Below are positions 42,597-49,977 of a stretch of 64,000 nt of DNA, one piece after another (the first letter of the stretch is position 1; each line of letters opens with the position of its first letter). The stretch comes from Anaerolineales bacterium (GTDB taxonomy: Bacteria > Chloroflexota > Anaerolineae > Anaerolineales > Villigracilaceae). The stretch spans positions 186,001 through 250,000 of the forward strand of contig JAFGSI010000028.1 in NCBI GenBank assembly GCA_016934715.1, read 5' to 3'. The translations under genes and the position numbers were made by a program. The notes under the pieces were generated by a model. That model was not told where the DNA came from, did no database searches, and saw only the letters and a program-made list of their open reading frames with translations.

Positions 42597-45038
42597 CTAT
42601 CGGGGTTGCAGGGTCGCCTCGAGCAGTGCCTGGGCCAGGTGGGTCGCCAGTCCTGGATTAGGTTCTTCGAGCAACACCACCACTGCCAGCGGGGTGCCCT
42701 GCCAGGCGGAAAATGTCCCCGCCAGAGACCAGGTGACCTTTTCGCCGTCCAGGGGAGCCATGGCAGTCCACTGCCAGAACGGTTCGCCGCCAACCAGGAA
42801 TTGCTGGGCAGTGGCTTCGCTGTTCTCGGCCTGGAGTGCCTGGACCGGTTCGCTGAGCGCTGGCAGGATGACCCAGCCTTGCTGGGGTGTCCTGACGGCC
42901 ATTGCCAGGCGTGGCGCTGGGCGGATGCCGTCGCTGCTCAAGGCCGCTGCAGCCAGGGCCATCTGCAGCGGACTGAGGCGCAGGTCTTCGCCAGGCAGAC
43001 TGGGGGCAGTCACCTGCAGGCGCAGGACGGGCGAATCGTAGAATCCCAGGGTGGAGTAAAGTGTGATTTCATCCACCTCGGAGAGCGGCAGGTTGGCTCC
43101 GGTGGCATGCTGGAAGGGCAGCAGGGCGGCCCCAACCGGGTATTGCCCCTGGACGGCACGGTTCACCAGTGGGGCACTGTTGTCCTGATGGAGGGCCATG
43201 GCCTGGTCGTCGAGCAGGGCTGGATCATAGGTCGGATGGGAGGCCATGACCAGGATCTCGCCGGTTTGGGCGTTGAGCATCACGATCGCGCCGCGGTGGT
43301 TGCCCAGCATGGTGTCAGCTCGCTCTTGCAGGACCAGATCGATGCTCAGGCGGACGTCGAGACCGGGCGGAGGCTGGCCGTAGAGCAGGTGGTCCCACCA
43401 GATGCGGCTGGCCGGATTTCCCTGGACGCCGCGCAGGTAGCGGTCAAGGCTGGCTTCCAGCCCAGCTTGGCCGTATACGGGATGCGTGTAACCAGATATC
43501 GGGCTGAGGTCGGGATAGAGATAGGCACGCTGGTAGTCGCCCGGCCTGCCGATGGTCAGCGTGATTGGCGATCCGCTCCGATCCAGCAGGGCGCCGCGGT
43601 AGACGTAAATGTCGCTGATCGACCGCCGGGCGTTGTCGGTGCGGGTCAGCAGGTCGGGACCGCGCACGACTGCCCAGTACCCATTGATCAGCCCGGCGGA
43701 CAGCAGCCCCAGGCCGAGCAGTCCGGCAATCAGCAGGTAAGGTTGGAGCCGGGGCAGGGGGGCGGGTTCATCCTCAGGCTGGCTCGAGATCAACAGCAAG
43801 AGCAACAGGGCCAGGAAGGAGGTCAGCATTGACGAGCCGCCGTACGAGACGAAGGGCAGGGTCACTCCGGTCAGGGGCAGCAGGCGCAGATTGCCGCCGA
43901 TGATCAGAATCGCCTGGACGCCGAGGTAGGATGTCAACCCGACGGCCAATAAACGGCGAAAACGGTCGGAGGCCCGCAGGGCGATGCACATGCCGCGGCA
44001 AAGCAGGAACCCCAGGGCGGTTAGCAGGCCCAGGGTCCCGACGAGGCCGGTCTCCTCTGCGATCGCGGCGAAGGCGAAGTCTGAGATGGATACTGGCACC
44101 AGGCCAGGGCTGCCCAGACCGGGTCCGCGCCCGCCGATCCCGCCGTTGGCGATCGCCAGCAGAGACTGCACGATCTGGTAGGAACGTCCGGTTGGATCGA
44201 GCCAGGGATTGATCCAGGCGTCAACCCGCAGGCGGACGACATCGAATAGGAAGTAACCTGCCAGGCCGGTGACGAGCACGCCGGCCAGGCTAATCCCGAG
44301 CAGGCGTTTCCGTCCCGATGCGACATACAGGATGACGGTATAAAGGAAAAGGAAGATCGAAGCGGTACCCAGATCGCGCTGGACCAGCAGCAGGAGCAGG
44401 GCAAGCCCGGTGACGAAGGCGGTCGGGGCCAGGATCGGCAATAGACGCCTGCTGAGCGGCATGCGTCCCGCCATGTATGCGGCCAGGTAGGCGACCAGGA
44501 GGAGTTTGAGCGGTTCGGATGGCTGGAAGTAGAGTCCGCAGCAGCCCAGCCACAGGCGCGGTCCGTTGCCGAGCGGGTTGGTACCGAAGACCAGGGTCAG
44601 GGCGGTCAGCAGCAGCCCGCCGGTCAGCAGGATATATTTATAGCGTCGCAGAAAGCGCAGTTCGGAGGGGAGCCATAGACCAAGGATCAGGATCCCGCCA
44701 CTGACCGTCAGCCAGAGCGCCTGGCGGACACCGAACCAGATCTCCAGGCGCCAGATCGTCATCAACCCCCAGCCGGTCAGCAAGGCGGCCAGCGGCAAAA
44801 GGTAGGGATCGGCGTCAGGAAGCCGCCGGCGGATGAAAATGTGGGTGGCACCGAAGACCAGCAGCCACAGGCCGAAGCCGGCCCATTGCGAGAGGCGATA
44901 GTCGGTGTCCCAGGAGCGTTCACGCGCGGCTGGTGAGAGGGTCAAGGCCAAGGCGAGCAGGAACACGAACGAGGCCGCAATGAGGAGCAGGCGGCGTTCG
45001 ATCTCTTGTGCAGCAGGGGGATTCCTGAAGCGCTTCAT
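42597..45038 (-). CDS. SEDS (RodA/FtsW) protein fused to an inactive PBP transpeptidase-like domain
   Basis: An 813-residue fusion. Residues 1-450 form a SEDS glycosyltransferase with about ten hydrophobic helices; the extracellular loop INPWLDPTGRSYQIVQSLLA keeps the key Asp, and ISDFAFAAIAEETGLVG and FQPSEPLKLLLVAYL are typical. Residues about 460-813 match a class B PBP (pedestal SDIYVYRGALLDRSGSPI, then VYGQAGLEASLDRYLRG, then a transpeptidase-like core). The active site is lost: where PBPs have PGSxxKP it reads VGAALLPF, so Ser becomes Ala637 and Lys becomes Leu640, and the KTG position reads AGTF. It should polymerise glycan but not cross-link. Order with fhaA and fhaB matches actinobacterial rodA-pbpA loci. 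Confidence 0.88.
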   Translation of the reverse strand: MKRFRNPPAAQEIERRLLLIAASFVFLLALALTLSPAARERSWDTDYRLSQWAGFGLWLLVFGATHIFIRRRLPDADPYLLPLAALLTGWGLMTIWRLEIWFGVRQALWLTVSGGILILGLWLPSELRFLRRYKYILLTGGLLLTALTLVFGTNPLGNGPRLWLGCCGLYFQPSEPLKLLLVAYLAAYMAGRMPLSRRLLPILAPTAFVTGLALLLLLVQRDLGTASIFLFLYTVILYVASGRKRLLGISLAGVLVTGLAGYFLFDVVRLRVDAWINPWLDPTGRSYQIVQSLLAIANGGIGGRGPGLGSPGLVPVSISDFAFAAIAEETGLVGTLGLLTALGFLLCRGMCIALRASDRFRRLLAVGLTSYLGVQAILIIGGNLRLLPLTGVTLPFVSYGGSSMLTSFLALLLLLLISSQPEDEPAPLPRLQPYLLIAGLLGLGLLSAGLINGYWAVVRGPDLLTRTDNARRSISDIYVYRGALLDRSGSPITLTIGRPGDYQRAYLYPDLSPISGYTHPVYGQAGLEASLDRYLRGVQGNPASRIWWDHLLYGQPPPGLDVRLSIDLVLQERADTMLGNHRGAIVMLNAQTGEILVMASHPTYDPALLDDQAMALHQDNSAPLVNRAVQGQYPVGAALLPFQHATGANLPLSEVDEITLYSTLGFYDSPVLRLQVTAPSLPGEDLRLSPLQMALAAAALSSDGIRPAPRLAMAVRTPQQGWVILPALSEPVQALQAENSEATAQQFLVGGEPFWQWTAMAPLDGEKVTWSLAGTFSAWQGTPLAVVVLLEEPNPGLATHLAQALLEATLQPR

Positions 45039-45046
45039 TCGATATC

Positions 45047-45078
45047 CCGTTCCAGACAGCGAGAGATGCCTGGAACGG
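45047..45078 (-). repeat. Hairpin between mtnP and the SEDS-PBP start
   Basis: CCGTTCCAG (45047-45055) and CTGGAACGG (45070-45078) form a 9-bp stem with a 14-nt loop in the 46-nt intergenic gap, 8 nt before the ATG at 45038. No U-run follows, so it is more likely a translation or processing element than a terminator. Confidence 0.5.
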
Positions 45079-45084
45079 AGCAGG

Positions 45085-45951
45085 TTATCTCAGATATTTC
45101 TTGACCAGCAGGGCAAGCTTCTGGCGGGTGGCGGTGGGGACAGCGGTCGGGTCGGTGATGAGGGCATTGGCCAGGGCGCTGCCACAGGAACAGGTCCTCT
45201 CGGCAGGAAGCAGACCGATCAGGTTGAGGATCGCCTGGCGGGCGATTTCGGCATTCTTGTTCAGAGTCTGGATGACGATCTCGACCGTTACCGGCGCCTC
45301 GCTGGAGTGCCAGACGTCGTAGTCGGTGACATGGGCCATGGTGACGAAGCACATCTCGGCCTCCCGAGCGAGGAAGGCTTCCGGAGAGGTGGTCATGCCG
45401 ATGATGTCCATTCCCCAGGAGCGGTAGATGTTGGATTCGGCTCTGGTTGAGAAGCGCGGACCCTCGATCGTGATGATCGTTCCGTCGTCGTGGACGGTGG
45501 CACCGGTGGCCCGGGTTGCCTTGAGCAACTGGTTGGAAAGGTCCGGGCAGAATGGGTTGGCCACATCGATGTGGGCGACCAACCCTTCGCCAAAAAAGGT
45601 CCGCTTGCGATCGCGGGTGTTATCGTAGATCTGGTGGGGGATGACGATGTGACCGGGAGCATAGTCCTCGCGCAGCGAGCCGCAGGCGCTGATGCTGACC
45701 AGGCGCTCGACGCCCAATGATTTGAGGGCATAGATATTTGCCCGGGCATTGATTTCGCCAGGCATGAGGTGGTGTCCCTGGCCGTGACGGGCCAGGAAGG
45801 CGACCCGCTGGCCCTCCAGGGTGCCGATCATCACCGGTCCACTCGGCTGGCCGAAGGGGGTGGTGATGATTTTTTCTTGCGTGTCGGTCAGGCCGGGCAT
45901 GCTGTACAGGCCCGAGCCGCCGATAATTCCCAGTCTGGCCGCAGCGGTCAT
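45085..45951 (-). CDS. mtnP: S-methyl-5-thioadenosine phosphorylase
   Basis: A 288-residue nucleoside phosphorylase that recycles methylthioadenosine from polyamine and other SAM-using pathways. Motifs: RLGIIGGSGLY, FLARHGQGHHLMPGEINARA (H/N-rich), ISACGSLREDYAPG, and ITIEGPRFSTRAESNIYRSW then DIIGMT, typical of MTAP. A C-terminal CSCGSALANAL segment is common in the family. The ATG at 45951 overlaps the FHA stop by 4 nt (ATGA), so it is coupled to it; the frame open to 46038 is not used. Its place between the FHA and SEDS genes, where actinobacteria have pstP, is unexpected. Confidence 0.92.
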   Translation of the reverse strand: MTAAARLGIIGGSGLYSMPGLTDTQEKIITTPFGQPSGPVMIGTLEGQRVAFLARHGQGHHLMPGEINARANIYALKSLGVERLVSISACGSLREDYAPGHIVIPHQIYDNTRDRKRTFFGEGLVAHIDVANPFCPDLSNQLLKATRATGATVHDDGTIITIEGPRFSTRAESNIYRSWGMDIIGMTTSPEAFLAREAEMCFVTMAHVTDYDVWHSSEAPVTVEIVIQTLNKNAEIARQAILNLIGLLPAERTCSCGSALANALITDPTAVPTATRQKLALLVKKYLR

Positions 45952-46427
45952 TTCTTTTTCTCCAGTTTGGGCATCTTTTGTGTCGGCGGGAGGAGAACAT
46001 CGCCCGCCAGCATGACTGTCAGAGTGGCCTTGCCGCAAGCGATTTCATCGTGCGAGATGACCACCGTCGGCGTGGTCATCCTTTCGCTGTTGAGATCGGT
46101 CCCATTCGTCGACCCCAGATCCTCGAGCCACCACTGGCCGTGATGATAGTTCAGGCGTGCATGGCGGGCCGAAACTGTGTCGTCCTTGATCGGGCATTCG
46201 CAGGTCGGGTCGCGCCCGATGGTGATCTCGGCCTGGGTGAAGTGACGTATCTGGGGCGGCATGGCCTCCCGCTGGATCAGCAGGCTGAGTGGTGGAACCT
46301 TGCGCAGGGAGAGTAAAGTGCCCTGTTGATGGATGTCCTGCCAGAGCATGAAGAAGGCCCAGCCGAGGAAGACGTACAGGCTGACGGTGAGCAGGACGCG
46401 CAGGACCAGGAAGGCCGGACCGCTCAT
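45948..46427 (-). CDS. fhaB: Membrane-anchored FHA protein (FhaB-like)
   Basis: A 159-residue protein with one N-terminal transmembrane helix (about residues 8-30) and an FHA phosphothreonine-binding domain (about 65-145): EITIGRDPTCECPIKDDTVS then ARHARLNY and WWLEDLGSTNGT. This is the FhaB/FipA arrangement of actinobacteria, which couples Ser/Thr kinase signalling to cell wall growth. It overlaps fhaA by 4 nt and mtnP by 4 nt. No kinase gene lies in the window; the symbol reflects this resemblance and is tentative. Confidence 0.85.
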   Translation of the reverse strand: MSGPAFLVLRVLLTVSLYVFLGWAFFMLWQDIHQQGTLLSLRKVPPLSLLIQREAMPPQIRHFTQAEITIGRDPTCECPIKDDTVSARHARLNYHHGQWWLEDLGSTNGTDLNSERMTTPTVVISHDEIACGKATLTVMLAGDVLLPPTQKMPKLEKKK

Positions 46428-47251
46428 TTGAGATCGTCTTCGTCAGGGATCTTCAAGACGGCAGTCGGCCGATCGGCAGAAATACTGGAGCCGGGTTCGG
46501 TGATGTCGCCGTTGCGGGTGCGCGCAGAAGTTGGCAGATCCTGGCCAAAGATGATGGTCACGCCGGCCAGCGAGATCACATCACCGGGATAGAGGATCGA
46601 CTGGTTGGCCGGTTGTCCGTTGACGAAGGTGCCCCCGGTCGAGTTCAAATCGAAGAGGACGAATCTCTCCTTGATGGCACGCAGCTGGGCATGGTTGCGA
46701 GAGACGCGCGGGTCGTCAATGACGACCTGGTTGTCGAGCCGCCGGCCAATATTGATCACCGAGCGATTGAGCGGAATGATCTTCGTGCCGTGCAGGATCA
46801 GAAAGGCGTTGGATGGAATGGATTCTGCCGGGCCTTCGTCATTGGTAACAGTCGACATCCCGGCGGTCGGGCCTACGTTTTCGGCGCTAAAGGAGGCCAA
46901 GATGCGAATATCGCCCTTCGGCATTGTCAGGTCGGCGGCCGTGCTCAGGGTTGGATTGGTGGAAAATACTAGGCCAATCTCCTCGCCGACTGTCTGGAGC
47001 GCATCGCCGAGTTCTTCGAGCAGGCGGGCGTCGCCGCGCCAGGCGGTCAAGGTGGTTGGGTGCGCTACCAGGACGTAGACATTGGGCGCCCGCGTGATGG
47101 CGCCACCGTCGCCCGGCTTCAGGTTGGCCTGCATGGCGGAGGCCAGTTTCTGGGCGATCTGGTCCTCGGTCTTGCGACCGGGCAGATACTTCATCAACTG
47201 GTCTTCGACGAGGGCTTGCAGGCGGGATTCGAGCTCATCTAATTTTGCCAT
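46424..47251 (-). CDS. fhaA: FhaA-like protein: DUF3662 plus FHA domain
   Basis: A 275-residue cytosolic protein. The N-terminal half (MAKLDELESRLQALVEDQLM...) matches the DUF3662 domain seen in FhaA, and the C-terminal half (about 155-235) is an FHA domain with NIGRRLDNQVVIDDPRVSRN then HAQLRAIKERFVLFDLNSTG. In mycobacteria, FhaA binds the phosphorylated pseudokinase domain of MviN and affects wall synthesis. First gene of the operon to the SEDS-PBP fusion, with a good promoter at 47285-47313. The name is by architecture, not by search. Confidence 0.87.
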   Translation of the reverse strand: MAKLDELESRLQALVEDQLMKYLPGRKTEDQIAQKLASAMQANLKPGDGGAITRAPNVYVLVAHPTTLTAWRGDARLLEELGDALQTVGEEIGLVFSTNPTLSTAADLTMPKGDIRILASFSAENVGPTAGMSTVTNDEGPAESIPSNAFLILHGTKIIPLNRSVINIGRRLDNQVVIDDPRVSRNHAQLRAIKERFVLFDLNSTGGTFVNGQPANQSILYPGDVISLAGVTIIFGQDLPTSARTRNGDITEPGSSISADRPTAVLKIPDEDDLK

Positions 47252-47284
47252 GATCTCTTTTTACGAGCGAATCTGCTCGTGGTT

Positions 47285-47313
47285 ATTATAGAGGCGAGGG
47301 GGGTTTTGCGCAA
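47285..47313 (-). promoter_or_regulatory. Promoter of the fhaA-fhaB-mtnP-SEDS/PBP operon
   Basis: On the minus strand TTGCGC (47313-47308), 17 nt, TATAAT (47290-47285). A small hairpin ACGAGC/GCTCGT at 47263-47280 sits in the leader just before the fhaA ATG. Confidence 0.75.
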
Positions 47314-47359
47314 GACCGAGTGCGGCATTCGGGATTTCGTATAGCCCAATTGTCTTCAT

Positions 47360-47389
47360 TTAAAAAGAAGGGCGACCCGCAGGTCGCCC
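47360..47389 (-). terminator. Terminator of the zinc-ribbon gene
   Basis: GGGCGACC (47370-47377) pairs with GGTCGCCC (47382-47389) around CGCA; on the minus strand it is followed by TTCTTTTTAAA (47369-47359). Confidence 0.82.
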
Positions 47390-47397
47390 AATCCGGC

Positions 47398-47982
47398 TCA
47401 CAGGCGCTTTCCGCAGTTCGGACAGATGCTTTCCCCATGTTTGATTACGAAACCGCAGTTCCCACAGGTTTTCGGCTGGACCTTACCCAGCGGTGCCCCG
47501 CAAGCCACGCAGCTCGATTGGCCGACCTCGTTGGCCGTAGCACAATATTCGCAGATCATGCGGCGCAGACGCTCGGAGAGTTGGTGGCTGGCACCCGCAG
47601 CCCGAATGGTATGGGCGATGATCTCCCAGACCTTGTCTCGTAGTTGCAGGTTGGTGATGTCCTGGGCAAGGTCGTCCAGGCGGCCGATCAGATTGAAAGG
47701 ATTGAGCAGGGTGGAGAGGGCGGTTGCGCCCAGGCTGGCTGCTACGCCCAGCCACTCCTGCTCCCCGACCTGTACCATGACACCGTCCTTGACCCGCTGG
47801 ATGTTGATCGCCAGGGCGGTCTTGCCACCCGAGCGGGCCATCTGCGAAGAGGCGATCTGAACGGTCAGGTTGTCGGATTCGCCGAGCAGTTGGGTGCGCA
47901 GGTTGCCTTGGTTGAAGGCGGCCATGAGCGCCTGGGCAAGATCAGAGGGGGCCAGATTGCCGTGATAGATGCGTCGTTCCAT
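47398..47982 (-). CDS. Zinc-ribbon protein with lipid- or DNA-binding-like N-terminal domain
   Basis: A 194-residue protein. The N-terminal 90 residues (ERRIYHGNLAPSDLAQALMA) look like an unnamed alpha/beta domain; the middle is helical; the C-terminus carries three to four zinc-ribbon Cys pairs: CEYC, CVAC, CGNC, CPNC. It looks like the double zinc-ribbon proteins that anchor or dimerise in many Chloroflexota. Function unknown. It is divergent from the SH3 gene and has its own overlapping divergent -10. Confidence 0.72.
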   Translation of the reverse strand: MERRIYHGNLAPSDLAQALMAAFNQGNLRTQLLGESDNLTVQIASSQMARSGGKTALAINIQRVKDGVMVQVGEQEWLGVAASLGATALSTLLNPFNLIGRLDDLAQDITNLQLRDKVWEIIAHTIRAAGASHQLSERLRRMICEYCATANEVGQSSCVACGAPLGKVQPKTCGNCGFVIKHGESICPNCGKRL

Positions 47983-47991
47983 AGTGGTTTT

Positions 47992-48003
47992 CGATTATAA
48001 TCG
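47992..48003. promoter_or_regulatory. Palindromic divergent -10 element
   Basis: CGATTATAATCG at 47992-48003 is a perfect 12-nt palindrome and gives TATAAT on both strands, between the divergent zinc-ribbon (ATG 47982) and SH3-domain (ATG 48076) genes. A second weaker -10-like TTATAC lies near 48053. Confidence 0.5.
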
Positions 48004-48075
48004 CTTTGCGTTTGTTTGCCGACACCAATCTATTTTCTACTGAGTGTACGGATTATACCCCGGGAAAGTTTCACT

Positions 48076-48687
48076 ATGCGTTTCTGGCTAAAAATTTCAT
48101 TCTGGTTCATCTTTCTGCTGGGTCTCCTGGCATTGTTCGCCACGGGACCGGCCCGGACCCCGGTGCTGGCGCAACAGTCGACCGGTTCCGTTCCGACCGT
48201 TACCGGCACCGCCACCGGTCCCATCGTCACGATCACGTACCCGGAGCAGGTCAACGTCCGGGCGGGGCCCAGTTCGGTCTACTACCCGGCAATTGGCGTG
48301 ATGCTGCCCGGGCAGACAGCCCCGGCCCTCGGGAGGACGTCTGGCGGCGAGTGGATCCAGATCTACTATCCCGGCGTGCCAGGCGACGTGGGGTGGATCT
48401 ACGCCCCGCTGGTCTCGCTGACCCCCGGTTTCCTGCCGATCGTCGAGCCGCCGCCCACGGCGACGCCTCGCACCACCCCGACCATCGATCCAACCCTCCA
48501 GGCAGCGTTCCAGGTCCCGATGACGCCCACCCGCCTGCCAACCTTCACACCCGCGCCGCCGCTGTCCGTTCCGACCTTCGAACGGCTTTCCGGCACCCGA
48601 ACCGGGGTCCCGATGGGGCTGGTCCTCTTCGGTCTGGCCCTGGTCGGAATGTTTGGCGCCCTGGTCTCCTTCCTGCGCGGGCGGTAA
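48076..48687 (+). CDS. Secreted SH3-domain protein with C-terminal membrane anchor
   Basis: A 203-residue protein with a signal anchor (about residues 5-25, FWLKISFWFIFLLGLLALFA), a bacterial SH3-like domain (about 50-110; QVNVRAGPSSVYYPAIGVML then GEWIQIYYPGVPGDVGWIYA), a Pro/Thr linker and a C-terminal hydrophobic helix (about 180-198). Bacterial SH3 domains often bind wall peptides. Start ATG 48076; Shine-Dalgarno is weak. Ends with a bidirectional terminator. Function unknown. Confidence 0.8.
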   Translation: MRFWLKISFWFIFLLGLLALFATGPARTPVLAQQSTGSVPTVTGTATGPIVTITYPEQVNVRAGPSSVYYPAIGVMLPGQTAPALGRTSGGEWIQIYYPGVPGDVGWIYAPLVSLTPGFLPIVEPPPTATPRTTPTIDPTLQAAFQVPMTPTRLPTFTPAPPLSVPTFERLSGTRTGVPMGLVLFGLALVGMFGALVSFLRGR

Positions 48688-48703
48688 ATATCTCCCGAAC
48701 AAC

Positions 48704-48733
48704 AACGAGGCTGGATGCGCATCCAGCCTCGTT
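48704..48733. terminator. Bidirectional terminator between SH3 and HesB-type genes
   Basis: AACGAGGCTGGATGC (48704-48718) is immediately followed by its perfect reverse complement (48719-48733). Plus side continues GGTATTTCTC. Serves convergent genes. Confidence 0.8.
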
Positions 48734-48753
48734 GGTATTTCTCTCGGTTCGTC

Positions 48754-49107
48754 TCAGCAGCCGCAGGACCCGCTCTCGCAGGAGCAGGATGGCAGGGCGT
48801 TGGGGTTGTCGACCGTGAACCCCTTGCCGCGTTCGTCATCGATGAAGTCGACGGTCGCGCCGCGCATGTACTCGAGGGACTGGTTATCCACCACCAGCTT
48901 GACACCTTCGGATTCGATGACCAGATCGGTCTCGGCGGGATTGTTGTCGAGGGCCATGCCGTACTGCAATCCTGAGCAGCTGCGCCCGGCGACATAGACG
49001 CGCAGCCCGTAACTGTCATCCAGGCTGCGTTCGGCCAGCAGGTCACGGACGGTGGCGGCGGCCGAGGGGGTCAGAAGGATCAGGTCGGTTTGAACTTCAG
49101 TGGTCAT
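48754..49107 (-). CDS. HesB/IscA-type iron-sulfur assembly protein (ErpA-like)
   Basis: A 117-residue A-type carrier. The three conserved cysteines appear in GRSCSGLQYGMA and in the C-terminal CSCESGSCGC, which has extra cysteines. YGLRVYVAGRSCSG is family-like. It delivers or assembles Fe-S clusters on client enzymes. ErpA versus IscA cannot be decided. Strong promoter at 49143-49171 and AGGAG upstream of the ATG at 49107. No other isc or suf gene lies nearby. Confidence 0.9.
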   Translation of the reverse strand: MTTEVQTDLILLTPSAAATVRDLLAERSLDDSYGLRVYVAGRSCSGLQYGMALDNNPAETDLVIESEGVKLVVDNQSLEYMRGATVDFIDDERGKGFTVDNPNALPSCSCESGSCGC

Positions 49108-49142
49108 TGGGACTCCTGTGGGAGGTTAGTTAAACTTGACCT

Positions 49143-49171
49143 ATCGTATCAGAATTACGCTGATTTGTCAA
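49143..49171 (-). promoter_or_regulatory. Promoter of the HesB/ErpA-type gene
   Basis: On the minus strand TTGACA (49171-49166), 17 nt, TACGAT (49148-49143), about 36 nt upstream of the ATG. Confidence 0.8.
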
Positions 49172-49403
49172 ACGCCCCTCCCTGCACCCCTCGGGGTGAT
49201 GTAAAAGTCAAATTTGCAGGGTGCAATGTTCGGAAATTCACCGTGGAGATCACCAGACTCGCAGAGCATCTGTGGTTTTCTCCGCGGTCTACGAGGACTC
49301 CACGGCAGATCCCGTCCCCCAAAACAGCGCAGCGACGACTTTGCAAGTACCCTGCCCGCACCCCTTACCCAGCCGCCCCGGCTGCTTGCTCAAGGGTCCG
49401 TGC
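49172..49403. other. Intergenic stretch with no recognised gene
   Basis: Between the two divergent promoters (minus 49143-49171, plus 49404-49432). It holds C-rich and G-rich runs and a loose inverted repeat CCCTGCA/TGCAGGG, but no credible ORF, tRNA or riboswitch. The flanking promoters explain much of the divergent gap. Confidence 0.5.
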
Positions 49404-49432
49404 TTGCCAATTCCTCTTTGCTCATATATAAT
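49404..49432 (+). promoter_or_regulatory. Promoter of the MBOAT acylation operon
   Basis: TTGCCA (49404-49409), 17 nt, TATAAT (49427-49432), then the lipoprotein ATG at 49469 with AGGAGAG upstream. Confidence 0.78.
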
Positions 49433-49468
49433 CTCGCAGTTGATTTCACCTGATTTCAGGAGAGTGAT

Positions 49469-49861
49469 ATGTGTCGTAAATTTGCTTTCTCCATGCTGGT
49501 CCTGGGCAGTATGATGGTGGTCCTGGCTGCATGTACCTCTGGTGGCTCCCCTCCTGCCGAGGCTGTTGAGCGTTATCTGGTCGCCCTGGTGGATAAGGAC
49601 GAAGCCACCCTGTCTTCGCTCTCGTGCGCTGATTGGGAGATGACTGCCATCATGGAACTGGATTCCTTCCAGGCGGTGGATACCCGCCTGGAAGGATTGA
49701 CCTGCAGCCTGGCGGGCACGGAGGGGGAGATGTCCCTGGTGACATGCGAGGGCCGGATCATCGCAACATACAACAATGAAGACCAGGAATTCGACCTCTC
49801 GCTGCGTACCTACCAGGTCGTTGAACAGAGCGGTGAATACCTGGTGTGCGGTTTTCGATGA
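49469..49861 (+). CDS. Small secreted lipoprotein, first gene of acylation operon
   Basis: A 130-residue lipoprotein. Signal peptide and lipobox MVVLAAC place the lipidated cysteine near residue 22. The mature part is acidic with four to five Cys, EAVERYLVALVDKDEATLSS then LSCADW and LTCSLAG. It resembles the small Anaerolineae envelope lipoproteins of unknown function. Its stop overlaps the start of the 39-residue MBOAT microprotein (ATGA), so it is coupled to the acylation system. A role such as binding or positioning of the acceptor is plausible but unproven. Confidence 0.72.
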   Translation: MCRKFAFSMLVLGSMMVVLAACTSGGSPPAEAVERYLVALVDKDEATLSSLSCADWEMTAIMELDSFQAVDTRLEGLTCSLAGTEGEMSLVTCEGRIIATYNNEDQEFDLSLRTYQVVEQSGEYLVCGFR

Positions 49862-49977
49862 AATTCAGGCCTTTTCACCGCGAAGATCTATGGGCGGTGG
49901 TCTTCTGCCTGATCCTGGTCGTCCTGGTCATCTTGAGCGCTGACAGCACACCGAACTGGATCTACCAGGGCTTCTAA
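49858..49977 (+). CDS. DltX-like MBOAT microprotein (39 aa)
   Basis: A 39-residue protein: a short basic N-terminus (MKFRPFHRED), one transmembrane helix (about residues 11-28, WAVVFCLILVVLVILSA) and a C-terminal tail ending N-W-I-Y36-Q-G-F39. It starts within the lipoprotein stop (ATGA overlap) and its TAA overlaps the MBOAT ATG (TAATG). DltX, the small protein of dlt operons, ends in the same Tyr-x-x-Phe at the very C-terminus; published work implicates that Tyr as an acyl relay in the MBOAT reaction. Y36 would be the equivalent. I infer function from the motif, size, topology and position; no search was possible. Confidence 0.78.
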   Translation: MKFRPFHREDLWAVVFCLILVVLVILSADSTPNWIYQGF

